Assembly (NCBI RefSeq): GCF_000709085.1
Contig: NZ_JFBD01000046.1
Location: forward strand, 1 to 41,472
Length of the DNA: 41,472 nucleotides
Source of the DNA: Virgibacillus alimentarius
Lineage (GTDB): Bacteria; Bacillota; Bacilli; Bacillales; Amphibacillaceae
Direction of reading: 5' to 3'
Positions 25,720 to 33,627 of the stretch are shown one piece after another. The notes under the pieces were generated by a model, which worked only from the letters and a program-made list of their open reading frames with translations, had not been told where the DNA came from and did not search any database. Position 1 is the stretch's first letter, and every line of letters starts with the position of its first letter. Both the position numbers and the translations under genes were made by a program.

Positions 25720-26115
25720 GTGATTTATGTAAGTGTAGTTGAACAGGGGAGTAAGGGGAGTGAATGTAGAAATGATAAGTCGTTTTTAACTGTGGATTCG
25801 GGTCTTATAGAAAGTTATATTTTGGATCGGAAGGAGTTCAGTTATGTTGGCTTTGATGAAAAGGAGGAAGTAGATATTTACGTATTAGCATGGCATAACT
25901 TATTTCCATTTATGCACGATTTAAGAGAAATGTGTGAAGAAACAGTTAAAGTAGATTTTTCTATTGATGAGTTGCGAATGCTTTTAGAATTGGATGAAAT
26001 ACATAACTTAAAACAGCATTTATACAGAATAGTGCAGAATCCTTTATACAGTGGGCAAGATTACATTTTAGAGATGAAGGTAGACGCAATTACTGAAAGT
26101 CTTTTAGATGTGTGA
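25720..26115 (+). CDS. Small acidic protein of unknown function
   Basis: 131 residues from GTG 25720, which has AAAGGAG eight bases upstream; the frame is open back to 25639, but that part crosses the leader repeat. The protein is acidic and reads MIYVSVVEQGSKGSECRNDK, then a central EKEEVDIYVLAWHNLF and a helical C-terminus (SIDELRMLLELDEIHNLKQHL). No family recognised. Size, acidity and the cassette-like flanks are compatible with an immunity or antitoxin-type protein, without evidence for a partner. Confidence 0.6.
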   Translation: MIYVSVVEQGSKGSECRNDKSFLTVDSGLIESYILDRKEFSYVGFDEKEEVDIYVLAWHNLFPFMHDLREMCEETVKVDFSIDELRMLLELDEIHNLKQHLYRIVQNPLYSGQDYILEMKVDAITESLLDV

Positions 26116-26812
26116 CAAAGGCTATTTAATAGTAGAAAAGTATAAAAGAGCTGAAAGCATGATTTACAAGAATTAATGAAGTTATGAAAACCTGTTTAAT
26201 CATGATCTAGATATTTTAAAAAAGCTGAAAGAGTGTAAAGCAATAAATAGAGATAATTTAACCAAGTCGATAAGGATGCGAAGATAAATGGATTTGATTA
26301 GAAACAGTGATAAGCAAAATATTTAAAGAAGTCCCTTCTTTGGTAGAAAGTAGCATTTAGGTAGAAATATTAAAAAGCAATTCGTAAAGAAAATGAAATT
26401 GAGTCAATTTAGAAATGGCAGAAAGCTTTTTGTAATGGAAATAGGCAGAAGCAAGAAATAAGAAAATAGCAATCAGTAACATGTGAAACTTCAAGGAGTA
26501 TTGAAAGAGCTAAAAGCAAAAGATTGCAAAACTCGTAAAAGTTTCTCTACTTTTTAAATTTATATAAATATAAGCAGAAAGCATTGAAATTTTGATTGGT
26601 GAATCTCGAGGGAACATTTGGTGAAGTGGATGGTGAATTTGAAGTGAAGAACGAGTGAGAAGAATGTGAAATGGGTGGTGACTTTGGGCTTTTAAATAGG
26701 AAATAGCGAAAAATGGGGTGGAAATCGTGGTTTTTAGAAAATAAATATGGTTTAAGTAGTCTACAAACGATAAGATATGTATTAAAAATTTGTTTTGGGA
26801 GTGTCAATAATT
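26116..26812. other. Gene-free A/G-rich stretch
   Basis: About 700 bases with stops in all frames and a high purine content on the plus strand (many AGAAAG and GTAGAAA words). No gene, hairpin terminator or repeat family stands out besides the decayed leader trace at its start. It probably represents decayed cargo ahead of the IS256 insertion. Confidence 0.4.
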
Positions 26813-28179
26813 TTGTGTAAATGACAATCCCCTTTTTCTAGTAGACCATCACGTTTATTATTTAAAATACACTTTATTCAAAATCGCGCGCGTTGTGAAT
26901 CCCGTTTTATTCTTTCGTTTCAAACATTGCTGCTAATTCGGCGCGTGCTTTGTCAAATCCGATATGGCATCGAGTGGCGAAGCGATGATTATAATCCTCA
27001 AACTGTGATACTAGGAAGCGTTCGAGTGCTTCTTCATTCGGAAACTGCTCTTTACGCTTTGTATATTTCTTGATTTGCTTGTTAAAGGACTCAATCAAAT
27101 TCGTCGAGTAAATGCTTCGCCAAATAGATTGAGGGAATCTGTAGAACGTCAGTAAATATGGGTTTTCAGCGAGTGATTTCGTTAATTTCGGATATGCTTT
27201 TTGCCACTTTTCACAGAAGGCATCCAATGCTTCTTGCCCACCTTCCTGACTATCGGCTCGGTAAACGGTTTTAAAATCATCACAAACCTCACTCCGATCT
27301 TCCACACGCACTTTGTGCGACAAGTTACGGGCCACGTGAACTAAGCACGTCTGGTACTGTGACTTGGGAAATACCGAAAAAATGGCATCCGCCATGCCTT
27401 TTAAACCGTCTGAAATGAAGAGAAGGACCTTTTCTACGCCACGTTCTTTTAGATCAACTAGTAGTTCCTGCCAGTTAAATGCAGATTCCGTCGGGGCAAT
27501 TGTATAGGCAAGCACTTCTTTTGTACCGTCCTCGCTGATGCCGACTGCTAAATAAACGGCTTCTTTCGAAACTGTTTCACGGCGAACAGGAATAAAAGTC
27601 GCGTCCAAATAAACGCAAACGTAGCGTGCACTCAGCGTTCTCTTATTGAATGCCTCAACTTGTTCTGTCATCGTTTTCGTCATGTTTGAAATTGTTTGCG
27701 GTGTATAATGGTGTCCGTACATTTTTTTCGATTAATCCAGCGATTTCAGACGTTGTAACACCTTTTTGAAACATGTGAATCACAAACGACTCTAGTGTGT
27801 CATTTGATCGTTTATATGGTGCCACTGTCTGTTGTTTAAATTCACCATTACGATCGCGTGGAATTTGGATATTTAAATCACCATATTCTGTGTGTAATGT
27901 ACGCCCATACGATCCATTCCTTGAATTACCAGAGTTAAAGCCAATACGGTCATATTTTTCGTAATCTAAAAATGCTGTCAACTCCGTGGTCAATAGTGTA
28001 TTGACTGCTTTTTCTAAATGCGACCGAAAAACTTCAGTAATATCTTGTTTTTTCACTAGAGCATTGACAATATCTGTTGTAAACTGATTCATAGGGAAGA
28101 CCTCTTTTCTGTGAATTGGTTGTGGTGACTTAATTCTACAAGAAAAGGGCTTCCTTTTTCTATTTATTCATTTACACAA
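26813..28179 (-). mobile_element. IS256-family insertion sequence
   Basis: Ends are defined by TTGTGTAAATGA at 26813-26824 and its exact inverse TCATTTACACAA at 28168-28179; beyond these 12 bases the ends are only loosely similar. The length of 1367 bp fits the IS256 family. The eight bases on either side (CAATAATT and GATATTTT) do not match, so no target duplication is evident. It carries one transposase gene on the minus strand, broken by a frameshift. Confidence 0.85.
26907..28092 (-). pseudogene. IS256-family transposase, frameshifted
   Basis: The coding region starts at ATG 28092 (MNQFTTDIVNALVKKQDITE) and in one frame reaches SEIAGLIEK, where a run of seven A (27722-27728 on the complementary strand) shifts the frame; the rest, from MYGHHYTPQTISNMTK to the end, is intact in the next frame. 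With six A the protein would be one chain of about 394 residues. The DDE residues are present: Asp in CVYLDATFIPV, Asp in LLFISDGLKGM and Glu in STNLIESFNKQIKKY. The element is therefore either inactivated, or expressed at low level by slippage on the A-run. Confidence 0.88.
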
Positions 28180-28285
28180 GATATTTTATACTCTCTTTGT
28201 TTTAAAGCAGATAATAAATGTGGTTAATAATGATATAAATATACGGGGAATATTAATGTGATATGATGGTGCAATAGAGATAGAC

Positions 28286-28346
28286 TTTATGGTTTTGATT
28301 ATTGTAACACCATAAAATTGAACTATTTGCAACACTGTATTACAAT
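28286..28346 (+). promoter_or_regulatory. Promoter and upstream inverted repeat of the Panacea pair
   Basis: TTGAAC at 28318-28323 and TACAAT at 28341-28346 with exactly 17 bases between them form a good sigma-A promoter, ending about 30 bases before the ribosome binding site... of the antitoxin gene at 28364. Just upstream, TTTATGGT (28286-28293) and ACCATAAA (28309-28316) form an 8-bp inverted repeat with a 15-base loop, a candidate operator. Confidence 0.6.
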
Positions 28347-28377
28347 TAAGTTAGAAAGTAATTGGAGGGTGAGACAT

Positions 28378-28836
28378 ATGGCTGCAGTAAATGAAGTCGT
28401 TAATTATCTTTTGTATTTACGCAATAAAAATAGCGAAAATGGTCTATACTTTTCCTTAACAAATCTTAAATTGCAAAAGTTACTTTATTTTTGCGAAGCC
28501 ATGTTTTTAGTATCTGAAAATCGTACCTCATTAATTGAAGATACAAAATTTCAAGCCTGGAGATACGGGCCAGTGGTTCCTGAAATTTATTATCGTTTTA
28601 ATGTATATGGTCAAAATGATATTCCAACTAGTATAAAAGGCGAATTTGAAAATTTAAAACAAAATGAAATCAAAATAATTGAAGAAGTGTGGGGAACCCT
28701 ACGTGATAAGAGTGCTTTTGATTTAGTAGAAATAAGCCACATTACTGATGGGCCATGGAGCAAAGTATATAAAGAAGGCGAAAATAATGAAATCAATAGT
28801 GACGATATTTACAATTATTTTAGTGATGAATCATGA
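28378..28836 (+). CDS. Panacea-domain (SocA/GepA-like, DUF4065) antitoxin
   Basis: 152 residues from ATG 28378 with GGAGGG eight bases upstream. The Panacea fold is clear from LTNLKLQKLLYFCEAMF (27-43) and FQAWRYGPVVPEIYYRF (58-74), plus the late LVEISHITDGPWSKVY motif. Panacea proteins are a widely exchanged antitoxin domain that neutralises many unrelated toxins encoded next to them, and relatives adapt SocB to ClpXP. Its last four bases ATGA are shared with the start of the following membrane protein, the arrangement of an antitoxin-toxin operon. It sits between the IS256 element and attR, the usual cargo end of an island. Confidence 0.9.
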   Translation: MAAVNEVVNYLLYLRNKNSENGLYFSLTNLKLQKLLYFCEAMFLVSENRTSLIEDTKFQAWRYGPVVPEIYYRFNVYGQNDIPTSIKGEFENLKQNEIKIIEEVWGTLRDKSAFDLVEISHITDGPWSKVYKEGENNEINSDDIYNYFSDES

Positions 28837-30650
28837 AATATAATACTTCGTTGGAAGCCATTAAAAGAAATGCTGGAATGATTTTCTTAGCATTTCTTGT
28901 TTTTATTTGTACTAGTATTTTGGTTATAAAAATATATACTAACCCAAACGTTTATTCTACAGTAGTATTGAGAACTTCAATTTTTTACTTAGGTGCAATA
29001 GTAACTATTAATGTATACATATATAGCAAAATGTTTTCAATATCTCCAATCCAATTCACGTCGATGGGGAGAGCTAGATGGATGTTTGTTGGAGTGATAA
29101 GCTCTTTTTTATTGATATTTCTTTTTCCTAATAATTTCTATGATATGCCAGCGGTACCTAATCTAGTATATTTAAAGAAAATATTTACTACATCTTGGAC
29201 AATTGAAAAGGTTATGACAGCTGTAAGCCTTTTTTTATTTGTGGTGTCAACGACAATATTTATTACTAGCCTAGTTAATTTTGTTAATTCATTCGATATA
29301 AGAAAAACAATAGAAAAAAATTATAAAAATATCATGAGATTAAGTGCATTGAAAAAAATCAAGAAGTTAGATAATTTAACAAAAAAAGACAATCTCCTGT
29401 TAGTTGAGAATATTGAAGAAATAAAGATGCTAACAAACGATGCATATTCTACTCCATTAGGAACAAGAGAAATGAATCAATTATCTAAGGATATTGATAT
29501 TTTTATAGATAATCTCTGTTATTTAATGACTCTTAATCATAAAGAATATATAGACAAATTTGTGAATGATTGGAGTAAAATAAGTGGTAATATACAATCA
29601 ATAATTTATCATTCAAATGAAATAACCGATCGCCATGAGAAAATATATATACAAACTCTTGGTGGAACTTTAAAAATTATTGATAAAGTTGCAGATAACA
29701 TTAATTTAAAATATTATTTTAATAAACTGCTGAATATTCTAATTGTAAGCTTGCCAATGCTAAAAGAGGACTTAGATGATGAGTTTAAGAATCAATATAC
29801 TAAAAATTATGGTAGATTAGCTTTTCTTTATTATAAAGAATTATTAAAGGGGATAGAGTTTCTATATTTCAATACTAGTCATAAAGAAATATTAAATACA
29901 TTGCTACATGATGAATCATTTAATTCTATTGTGATAGAAAATAACTATTTTCTTAGAAATAGGGCAAACCTAGATATTAAAGAAGAAATGTATAGTGAAT
30001 ATTTTCTACTGTCCCTTTTATATAAATATGTAACCGAAAATATTACCACAGAGCTCCCGATTATAATTGCTTTGCTTACCAAAAACCAAGCAATTAAAGA
30101 AGATTCTTCATATAAGGAACGAACTAGAAGGACAGCTAGAGATATAGAGAAAATGTTTAAGAGTGTATCTGATAAAGAAAGTAACAATTTAGATCTAGAT
30201 AAGACATGGAAAACTCAGAAGAATTCTAGTTTGAAATTTTCGGATGAGCTTCTTAGTTCTATTGTGATTATTATTGTGAAAGCGTGCGAACTGGAAAATT
30301 ACAAAGCAGCAGGATATTTAGTTAAACGTGTCAGTAATAGTTCGGAGTATGAACAGATAAAAAGAGTGATAAAGAAATTAGGGAATTCTATTTACGACAG
30401 TAAAGAGAGGCATTTACTAGCAACAGACATTACTTTAAATGATTACTCATTAAAATATTGCCTTAATAAGGCCATCTTTCTATTAATGCTTCAATTTGGA
30501 TATGAAAAAAATCTAAAAGTAAATTTTGATAAATGGATTTCTGACGAATTTAAAAACAATATAGTAGACTCTTTTAAAGATAAGCACAAAGAATATAATT
30601 TGTATTGTATTCACTATGAATATTTAAAAAAGGTTAATTTAGTATCATAA
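28833..30650 (+). CDS. Large membrane protein, candidate effector paired with Panacea antitoxin
   Basis: 605 residues, start ATG overlapping the antitoxin stop. Four hydrophobic segments are seen at about 15-35 (MIFLAFLVFICTSILVIKIY), 44-65, 83-99 and 126-150; the remaining 450 residues are helical, Lys/Asn/Glu-rich and probably cytoplasmic, with long stretches such as KKIKKLDNLTKKDNLLLVEN and several weak helical repeats. No enzyme motif is visible and I do not recognise the family. Known Panacea-linked toxins are mostly small; a chain of this size is unusual and suggests a sensor-effector that disrupts the membrane when triggered, as in abortive infection. That function is inference from operon layout. 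Codon use is very AT-rich. Confidence 0.85.
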   Translation: MKYNTSLEAIKRNAGMIFLAFLVFICTSILVIKIYTNPNVYSTVVLRTSIFYLGAIVTINVYIYSKMFSISPIQFTSMGRARWMFVGVISSFLLIFLFPNNFYDMPAVPNLVYLKKIFTTSWTIEKVMTAVSLFLFVVSTTIFITSLVNFVNSFDIRKTIEKNYKNIMRLSALKKIKKLDNLTKKDNLLLVENIEEIKMLTNDAYSTPLGTREMNQLSKDIDIFIDNLCYLMTLNHKEYIDKFVNDWSKISGNIQSIIYHSNEITDRHEKIYIQTLGGTLKIIDKVADNINLKYYFNKLLNILIVSLPMLKEDLDDEFKNQYTKNYGRLAFLYYKELLKGIEFLYFNTSHKEILNTLLHDESFNSIVIENNYFLRNRANLDIKEEMYSEYFLLSLLYKYVTENITTELPIIIALLTKNQAIKEDSSYKERTRRTARDIEKMFKSVSDKESNNLDLDKTWKTQKNSSLKFSDELLSSIVIIIVKACELENYKAAGYLVKRVSNSSEYEQIKRVIKKLGNSIYDSKERHLLATDITLNDYSLKYCLNKAIFLLMLQFGYEKNLKVNFDKWISDEFKNNIVDSFKDKHKEYNLYCIHYEYLKKVNLVS

Positions 30651-30808
30651 AAATATAACTATTAACACTATCTATATGATGGAAAAAGATGCAAGCTGAA
30701 TCTATATGAGCCCAGTTACATCCCTATTAATCTATTTTCTTTAAATGATGATATTGATACAAAAGGATTCGTATGTATAGATTATCTATGATTTGATAGG
30801 CGATAAAA

Positions 30809-30822
30809 CTCAAAACGTTAAG
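30809..30822 (+). repeat. attR, right direct repeat of the island
   Basis: CTCAAAACGTTAAG, identical to the rpsI 3' end at 5582-5595 and in the same orientation. DNA to its right is probably original chromosome. Confidence 0.75.
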
Positions 30823-30836
30823 AAATCAAGTTTTTC

Positions 30837-30872
30837 AAATCCCTCAACCACTTATGGTTGGGGGATTTTACT
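30837..30872 (+). terminator. Intrinsic terminator next to attR, probably the original rpsI terminator
   Basis: AAATCCCTCAACC (30837-30849) and GGTTGGGGGATTT (30856-30868) form a 13-bp stem with one G-T pair and a 6-base loop, followed by TACTG. It lies 14 bases from attR, so before integration it would have followed rpsI directly. It can also end the Panacea operon. Confidence 0.8.
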
Positions 30873-31206
30873 GTATATGCGGTGCTTTAAAAACAGGTGA
30901 AAATTCACGCGTAATATACTCTAAGTACTACCACGGGATGTACTTGTAACTGCTACTGTCATCTTTTAAATTACGCAAGCAATGTCTGAACAGCACAGTG
31001 CATAACAAGACAGCAATGTTGACATCAAGCTTCAATTTCAAGCAGCTGTAGATCAGATTTTCCTTGAATACCATGGCGTGTTTAGATTATCTCCTCGCTT
31101 ACGTCATATCGATAGCAACTCCCTGGAATGGGGTGAATCCCGCTTTGATAGTCATTGATGACATTCAATTTTTTTCCGGATACTCTAACTTCTTTCAGAC
31201 ATAAAG
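30873..31206. other. Decayed sequence, possibly including an IS3 OrfB relic
   Basis: No intact gene. On the plus strand near 31015-31090 one frame reads AAVDQIFLEYHGVFRLSP, which resembles the HTH_21 segment of IS3-family OrfB (the region before the DDE core), then stops. The match is short and uncertain. Confidence 0.3.
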
Positions 31207-31259
31207 ATGCTCCTTCTCAGTAAACAGATTTTTTATATCTGTCTACTGAGAAGGAGCAT
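31207..31259. repeat. 22-bp inverted repeat beside the IS1182 relic
   Basis: ATGCTCCTTCTCAGTAAACAGA reads as two 22-base arms (31207-31228 and 31238-31259), complementary except at one position, around a 9-base AT loop. It may be the end of the degraded insertion sequence, folded back by deletion, or a terminator of the former transposase gene. Confidence 0.6.
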
Positions 31260-31640
31260 ATCAGTACGTGTGAGGAGTTCTCTTTTTCTTCCCGCGATAC
31301 GGCGCATGTAGTATATCAATGATGTGTCCCAATTTTTCGTACGCCTCATTGATTGGGTAGGAAAAATCGGCCGGTGTGCAGGTCGCATCAAGAAGCATCT
31401 TGCTTTTATTAGAGGGCTTCTCGTTATGTAATAGAGTATCATTGTTCCCTGAAGACATTTCGCCATCCTTTGGCGGTCATTTAGGTCTTTCTTCTATTGA
31501 ATGTACAAAGTACCCAGGCGCTATACGTACACTAAAGGCATGCTGGCCGCGCAAGGATGGTTTCATGGTCTTGGCGTATTCGTCCTTAAAATTCCACCAA
31601 GGGATGAGATTGGCTAGAGAGACCTAACGATTGTTTTTAT
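31260..31640 (-). pseudogene. IS1182-family transposase remnant
   Basis: On the minus strand, from about 31625 inward, the text NLIPWWNFKDEYAKTM resembles the start of IS1182 transposases; after a stop and frame change near 31470 it continues as SSGNNDTLLHNEKPSNKSKM and LLDATCTPADFSYPINEAYE, which corresponds to the conserved DATCAPADIRYP region in the middle of that family, then ends. The N-terminal half and the whole catalytic C-terminal part are missing. The element is dead. Confidence 0.65.
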
Positions 31641-31660
31641 TCAACTTGCCGCTCAAATGT

Positions 31661-32206
31661 TCATTCTTCCTTCGTTAACTGGATGAGTCTTTCTAGAACA
31701 CGTTGGCGGCGATCATCTTCTAATGGGGCCAACTCAAAAATTTCGGAAAACCAAAGACCATCCACGGCCAGTCTTAAAATAGTGGCGTTAATGGGATCAA
31801 GGCCATCGTTGTCAATATGATCCTGCCATTGTTCATAAGCATCTTGAACAGGCTTCAATAAATCTCGATTGATTGTGGCCGCTGCCATTAACCCAGCGTC
31901 CATATGTTTATCGGGATTGCTTTGCTCGAATGTTCCTTTGATGAACGAACGTGTCCATCTTCCTCTCCCATGCTGTAATGTATCCTGATCAACATTCTTT
32001 TCGATATTATCTATATAATTTTGCATGGGATGTTGTACCATACCGGCGACTAAGGCATCTTTGGACGGAAAATGATATAATAGTCCTCCCTTACTCACAC
32101 CGGCTTGCTTTGCTGCAGCTTCGAGTGTTAAGCTCAATATGCCATCTGATTGTACGATATATGCCGCCGCCTTGAGAATTTTAGAACGCGTGTCATTTTT
32201 AGACAT
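31661..32206 (-). CDS. TetR-family transcriptional regulator
   Basis: 181 residues from the ATG at 32206 (AAAGGA eight bases upstream; an ATG two codons earlier at 32210-32212 is too close). The N-terminal TetR domain shows ILKAAAYIVQSDGILSLTLE and the helix-turn-helix AAKQAGVSKGGLLYHFPSKD; the C-terminal part (MDAGLMAAATINRDLLKPVQ...LRLAVDGLWFSEIFEL) is of the type that binds hydrophobic compounds in drug-efflux regulators. A target efflux gene would normally be adjacent, but both sides are insertion-sequence debris, so the regulon partner may have been lost. An operator-like repeat lies in its promoter. Confidence 0.92.
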   Translation of the reverse strand: MSKNDTRSKILKAAAYIVQSDGILSLTLEAAAKQAGVSKGGLLYHFPSKDALVAGMVQHPMQNYIDNIEKNVDQDTLQHGRGRWTRSFIKGTFEQSNPDKHMDAGLMAAATINRDLLKPVQDAYEQWQDHIDNDGLDPINATILRLAVDGLWFSEIFELAPLEDDRRQRVLERLIQLTKEE

Positions 32207-32239
32207 AAACATATTCCTTTCGAATAATCTTCCACTCTT

Positions 32240-32258
32240 ATTATACCGTCCAGACAGT
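32240..32258 (-). promoter_or_regulatory. Promoter -10 and operator-like repeat of the TetR gene
   Basis: On the minus strand TATAAT (32245-32240) is a consensus -10. Directly upstream, 32245-32258 carries ACCGTCCAGACAGT, an imperfect inverted repeat (AC.GTC/GAC.GT), a typical TetR half-site pattern, suggesting autorepression. Confidence 0.55.
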
Positions 32259-32449
32259 TTTTAAAAAGAGGCTTTTTCCTCATTGTTCATATTATTTCTT
32301 ACAAGGTTTCTTGTCTTCTTTTAATGAATGAATTAGGACTGCTGAACAAGTATGCCTTCCTTTCAATCATATTGTATCACAATGAGTGGGTTATGAGTTT
32401 TATAAAATGTATCGTGCAGAAAATTGATAAATGTAAGATAATAGATAAA

Positions 32450-32638
32450 CTATTTCCCTTGGCTTTCTACCAAATGCATGAACAAATCAGGAAGTTCTCT
32501 TAACCACTCTAATATCTTCGCTCTATATTTATCTAATTTCCAGGTTTTACGCTTCGTAGAAGATGGCCAAAGAGACATTTCCTCCGGATCCTTTTCTAAA
32601 TAATGAATAACAGCTTCATGAAATAGTGATTTGCCCAA
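32450..32638 (-). pseudogene. Probable IS21-family transposase fragment
   Basis: 62 residues including SSTKRKTWKLDKYRAKILEW and LRELPD, resembling the segment after the helix-turn-helix of IS21 IstA proteins (K-x-K-L-D-P-Y ... I-x-x-W-L-x-x-x-P-D). It starts without an IS end and stops early. Likely a relic. Confidence 0.45.
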
Positions 32639-32716
32639 AAAGAAGGAAATTGGGAATATTTATTTTGCATAGCGTGATATTGTAATAGAAAGATGCATAA
32701 AACCTTAGGTGTGTGA

Positions 32717-33118
32717 ATGATAATGAAAAAGTTTTGGGGGTTTGTAGGTGCTGCTATCTGTCTGTAATAACAAGAGATGATGATTTGAATTTCCATCGAC
32801 ATAGCGTGAATAAAAAAACGATCCTTTCAACTGATGTTGGGGAGGAAGTTTCTGGGTATAACGTAAATAATCAGTTTGTTACGTTGAAAGATATCGTCTT
32901 TGTTTATATATATATATACATTTACTTTTATCATAATCGGTGTGTTTTTATTTATTGCTGGAATAATTCTTTTAATTGGAAAAAGGGAATTCTTTTATCC
33001 TATAGAAAGATGGGTTCAAACGATCCACTTAAAGCTAGGAAAAATCAAATATTTTAAGTCTTTATTAATGATAGCTGGTCTTCTTTTTCTTTTTGGAGGA
33101 CATTTGCTTCATAAATGA
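32717..33118 (+). pseudogene. Frameshifted small membrane protein
   Basis: Three pieces line up: MIMKKFWGFVGAAICL (signal-like) in one frame, then VITRDDDLNFHRHSVNKKT up to VTLKDIVFVYIYIY in the next, then IIIGVFLFIAGIILLIGKRE and a second hydrophobic helix SLLMIAGLLFLFGGHLLHK back in the first. The second shift occurs in (TA)7 at 32905-32918; one more TA unit would join the second and third pieces. Likely a decayed or phase-switched membrane protein; family unknown. Confidence 0.4.
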
Positions 33119-33119
33119 A

Positions 33120-33145
33120 AAAGGGATACATATTGTACCCCCTCC
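33120..33145 (-). terminator. Terminator of the Gln-rich protein gene
   Basis: On the minus strand GGGGTACA, loop ATA, TGTATCCC, then TTTTTCA. It closes the gene at 33147 and faces the decayed membrane protein gene. Confidence 0.7.
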
Positions 33146-33146
33146 T

Positions 33147-33419
33147 TTACAAAATATCATGGTTATTTTGTCTTGCTTCTTGTACTTGCTGACGTAAATC
33201 ATGCAATTGTTCATAGGCTTGCTGAAATTGAGGATTTTCTGTTGCTTCTGTACCAGATTGACTTTGAGCATTTTCTAATTCTTGTTCTGCTTGCTGTAAT
33301 TGTTCATGGGCTTGTTCCAAGAGCTGCGTATGTGACCCCTGTGCCCGGGAAACAGCTGCTCGAGCTTCTTTTATTTGTTTACTTGCTTGTTGTAGTTGTT
33401 GATGTAAGTTTTGCTCCAC
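33147..33419 (-). CDS. Gln-rich coiled-coil protein
   Basis: 90 residues starting at GTG 33419, with GGAGGG eight bases upstream. The chain is one long helix-forming sequence rich in Gln, Glu and Ala (LQQASKQIKEARAAVSRAQG, LEQAHEQLQQAEQELENAQS) with heptad spacing of Leu/Ala, a short Gly/Thr break, and a second helix QFQQAYEQLHDLRQQVQEAR. It resembles small Bacillus coiled-coil proteins such as YtzC (DUF2524) in style, but I cannot assign it. Intact gene with terminator. Confidence 0.75.
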   Translation of the reverse strand: MEQNLHQQLQQASKQIKEARAAVSRAQGSHTQLLEQAHEQLQQAEQELENAQSQSGTEATENPQFQQAYEQLHDLRQQVQEARQNNHDIL

Positions 33420-33523
33420 CGTATTTACCCTCCATTTCTTTTTTATAAAGAATGCCTCTGTATATTGTTCCTTGAAATGAACGTAATATGTATCACTTGG
33501 TTTACTTGCCTTTTAACAAATAG

Positions 33524-33604
33524 GTGACAATATGTCATTTTCAATTGACAAGCGTAGTGTTTTGACGTAGTGTAAAATTATACTTATACGTGACAATGTG
33601 TCAC
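33524..33604 (+). promoter_or_regulatory. Promoter with twin operators of the TetR-Spx-acetyltransferase operon
   Basis: GTGACAATATGTCAT (33524-33538) and GTGACAATGTGTCAC (33590-33604) are two copies of the palindrome TGACA-N3-TGTCA, centres 66 bases apart. Between them lie TTGACG (33562-33567) and TATACG (33585-33590, 17-base spacing) as a possible promoter. The second copy overlaps the start of transcription. The probable ligand is the TetR protein encoded directly downstream. Confidence 0.65.
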
Positions 33605-33627
33605 CATCCAAAAATGGGGGAGACAAG

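Larger units (their letters stand above)
5582..30822. mobile_element. rpsI-integrated genomic island with defence cargo (about 25 kb)
   Basis: The element is bounded by exact 14-bp direct repeats (CTCAAAACGTTAAG) at 5582-5595 and 30809-30822. The left repeat is the end of rpsI; two integrase genes and an excisionase-like gene lie just inside it. If the repeats are joined, rpsI is followed about 15 bases after the stop by the hairpin at 30837-30868, a sensible native terminator. The interior is more AT-rich than the flanks and carries type I restriction-modification, a solitary methyltransferase fusion, a Panacea antitoxin pair and many unknown genes. No conjugation or phage structural genes are visible, so it is not self-transmissible by itself. 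The boundaries are inferred, not demonstrated. Confidence 0.8.

Noticed and set aside
25234-26115. Assignment of the two cassette genes as a toxin-immunity pair
   Set aside because: Size and setting fit, but no toxin domain, LXG protein or recognised immunity family is visible.
26805-28187. 8-bp target duplication of the IS256 element
   Set aside because: Flanking octamers CAATAATT and GATATTTT differ, so no duplication can be claimed.
5582-30822. Prophage
   Set aside because: Integrases and an excisionase-like protein are present, but there is no capsid, tail, packaging, lysis or phage replication gene.
31376-31627. Plus-strand frame of 83 codons
   Set aside because: It is the complement of the IS1182 transposase relic, whose minus-strand protein similarity explains the open frame.
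33173-33448. Plus-strand frame of 91 codons
   Set aside because: It is the antisense of the Gln-rich coiled-coil gene, rich in Leu/Val because CAG/CAA codons read backward give Leu/Val; no start signal.
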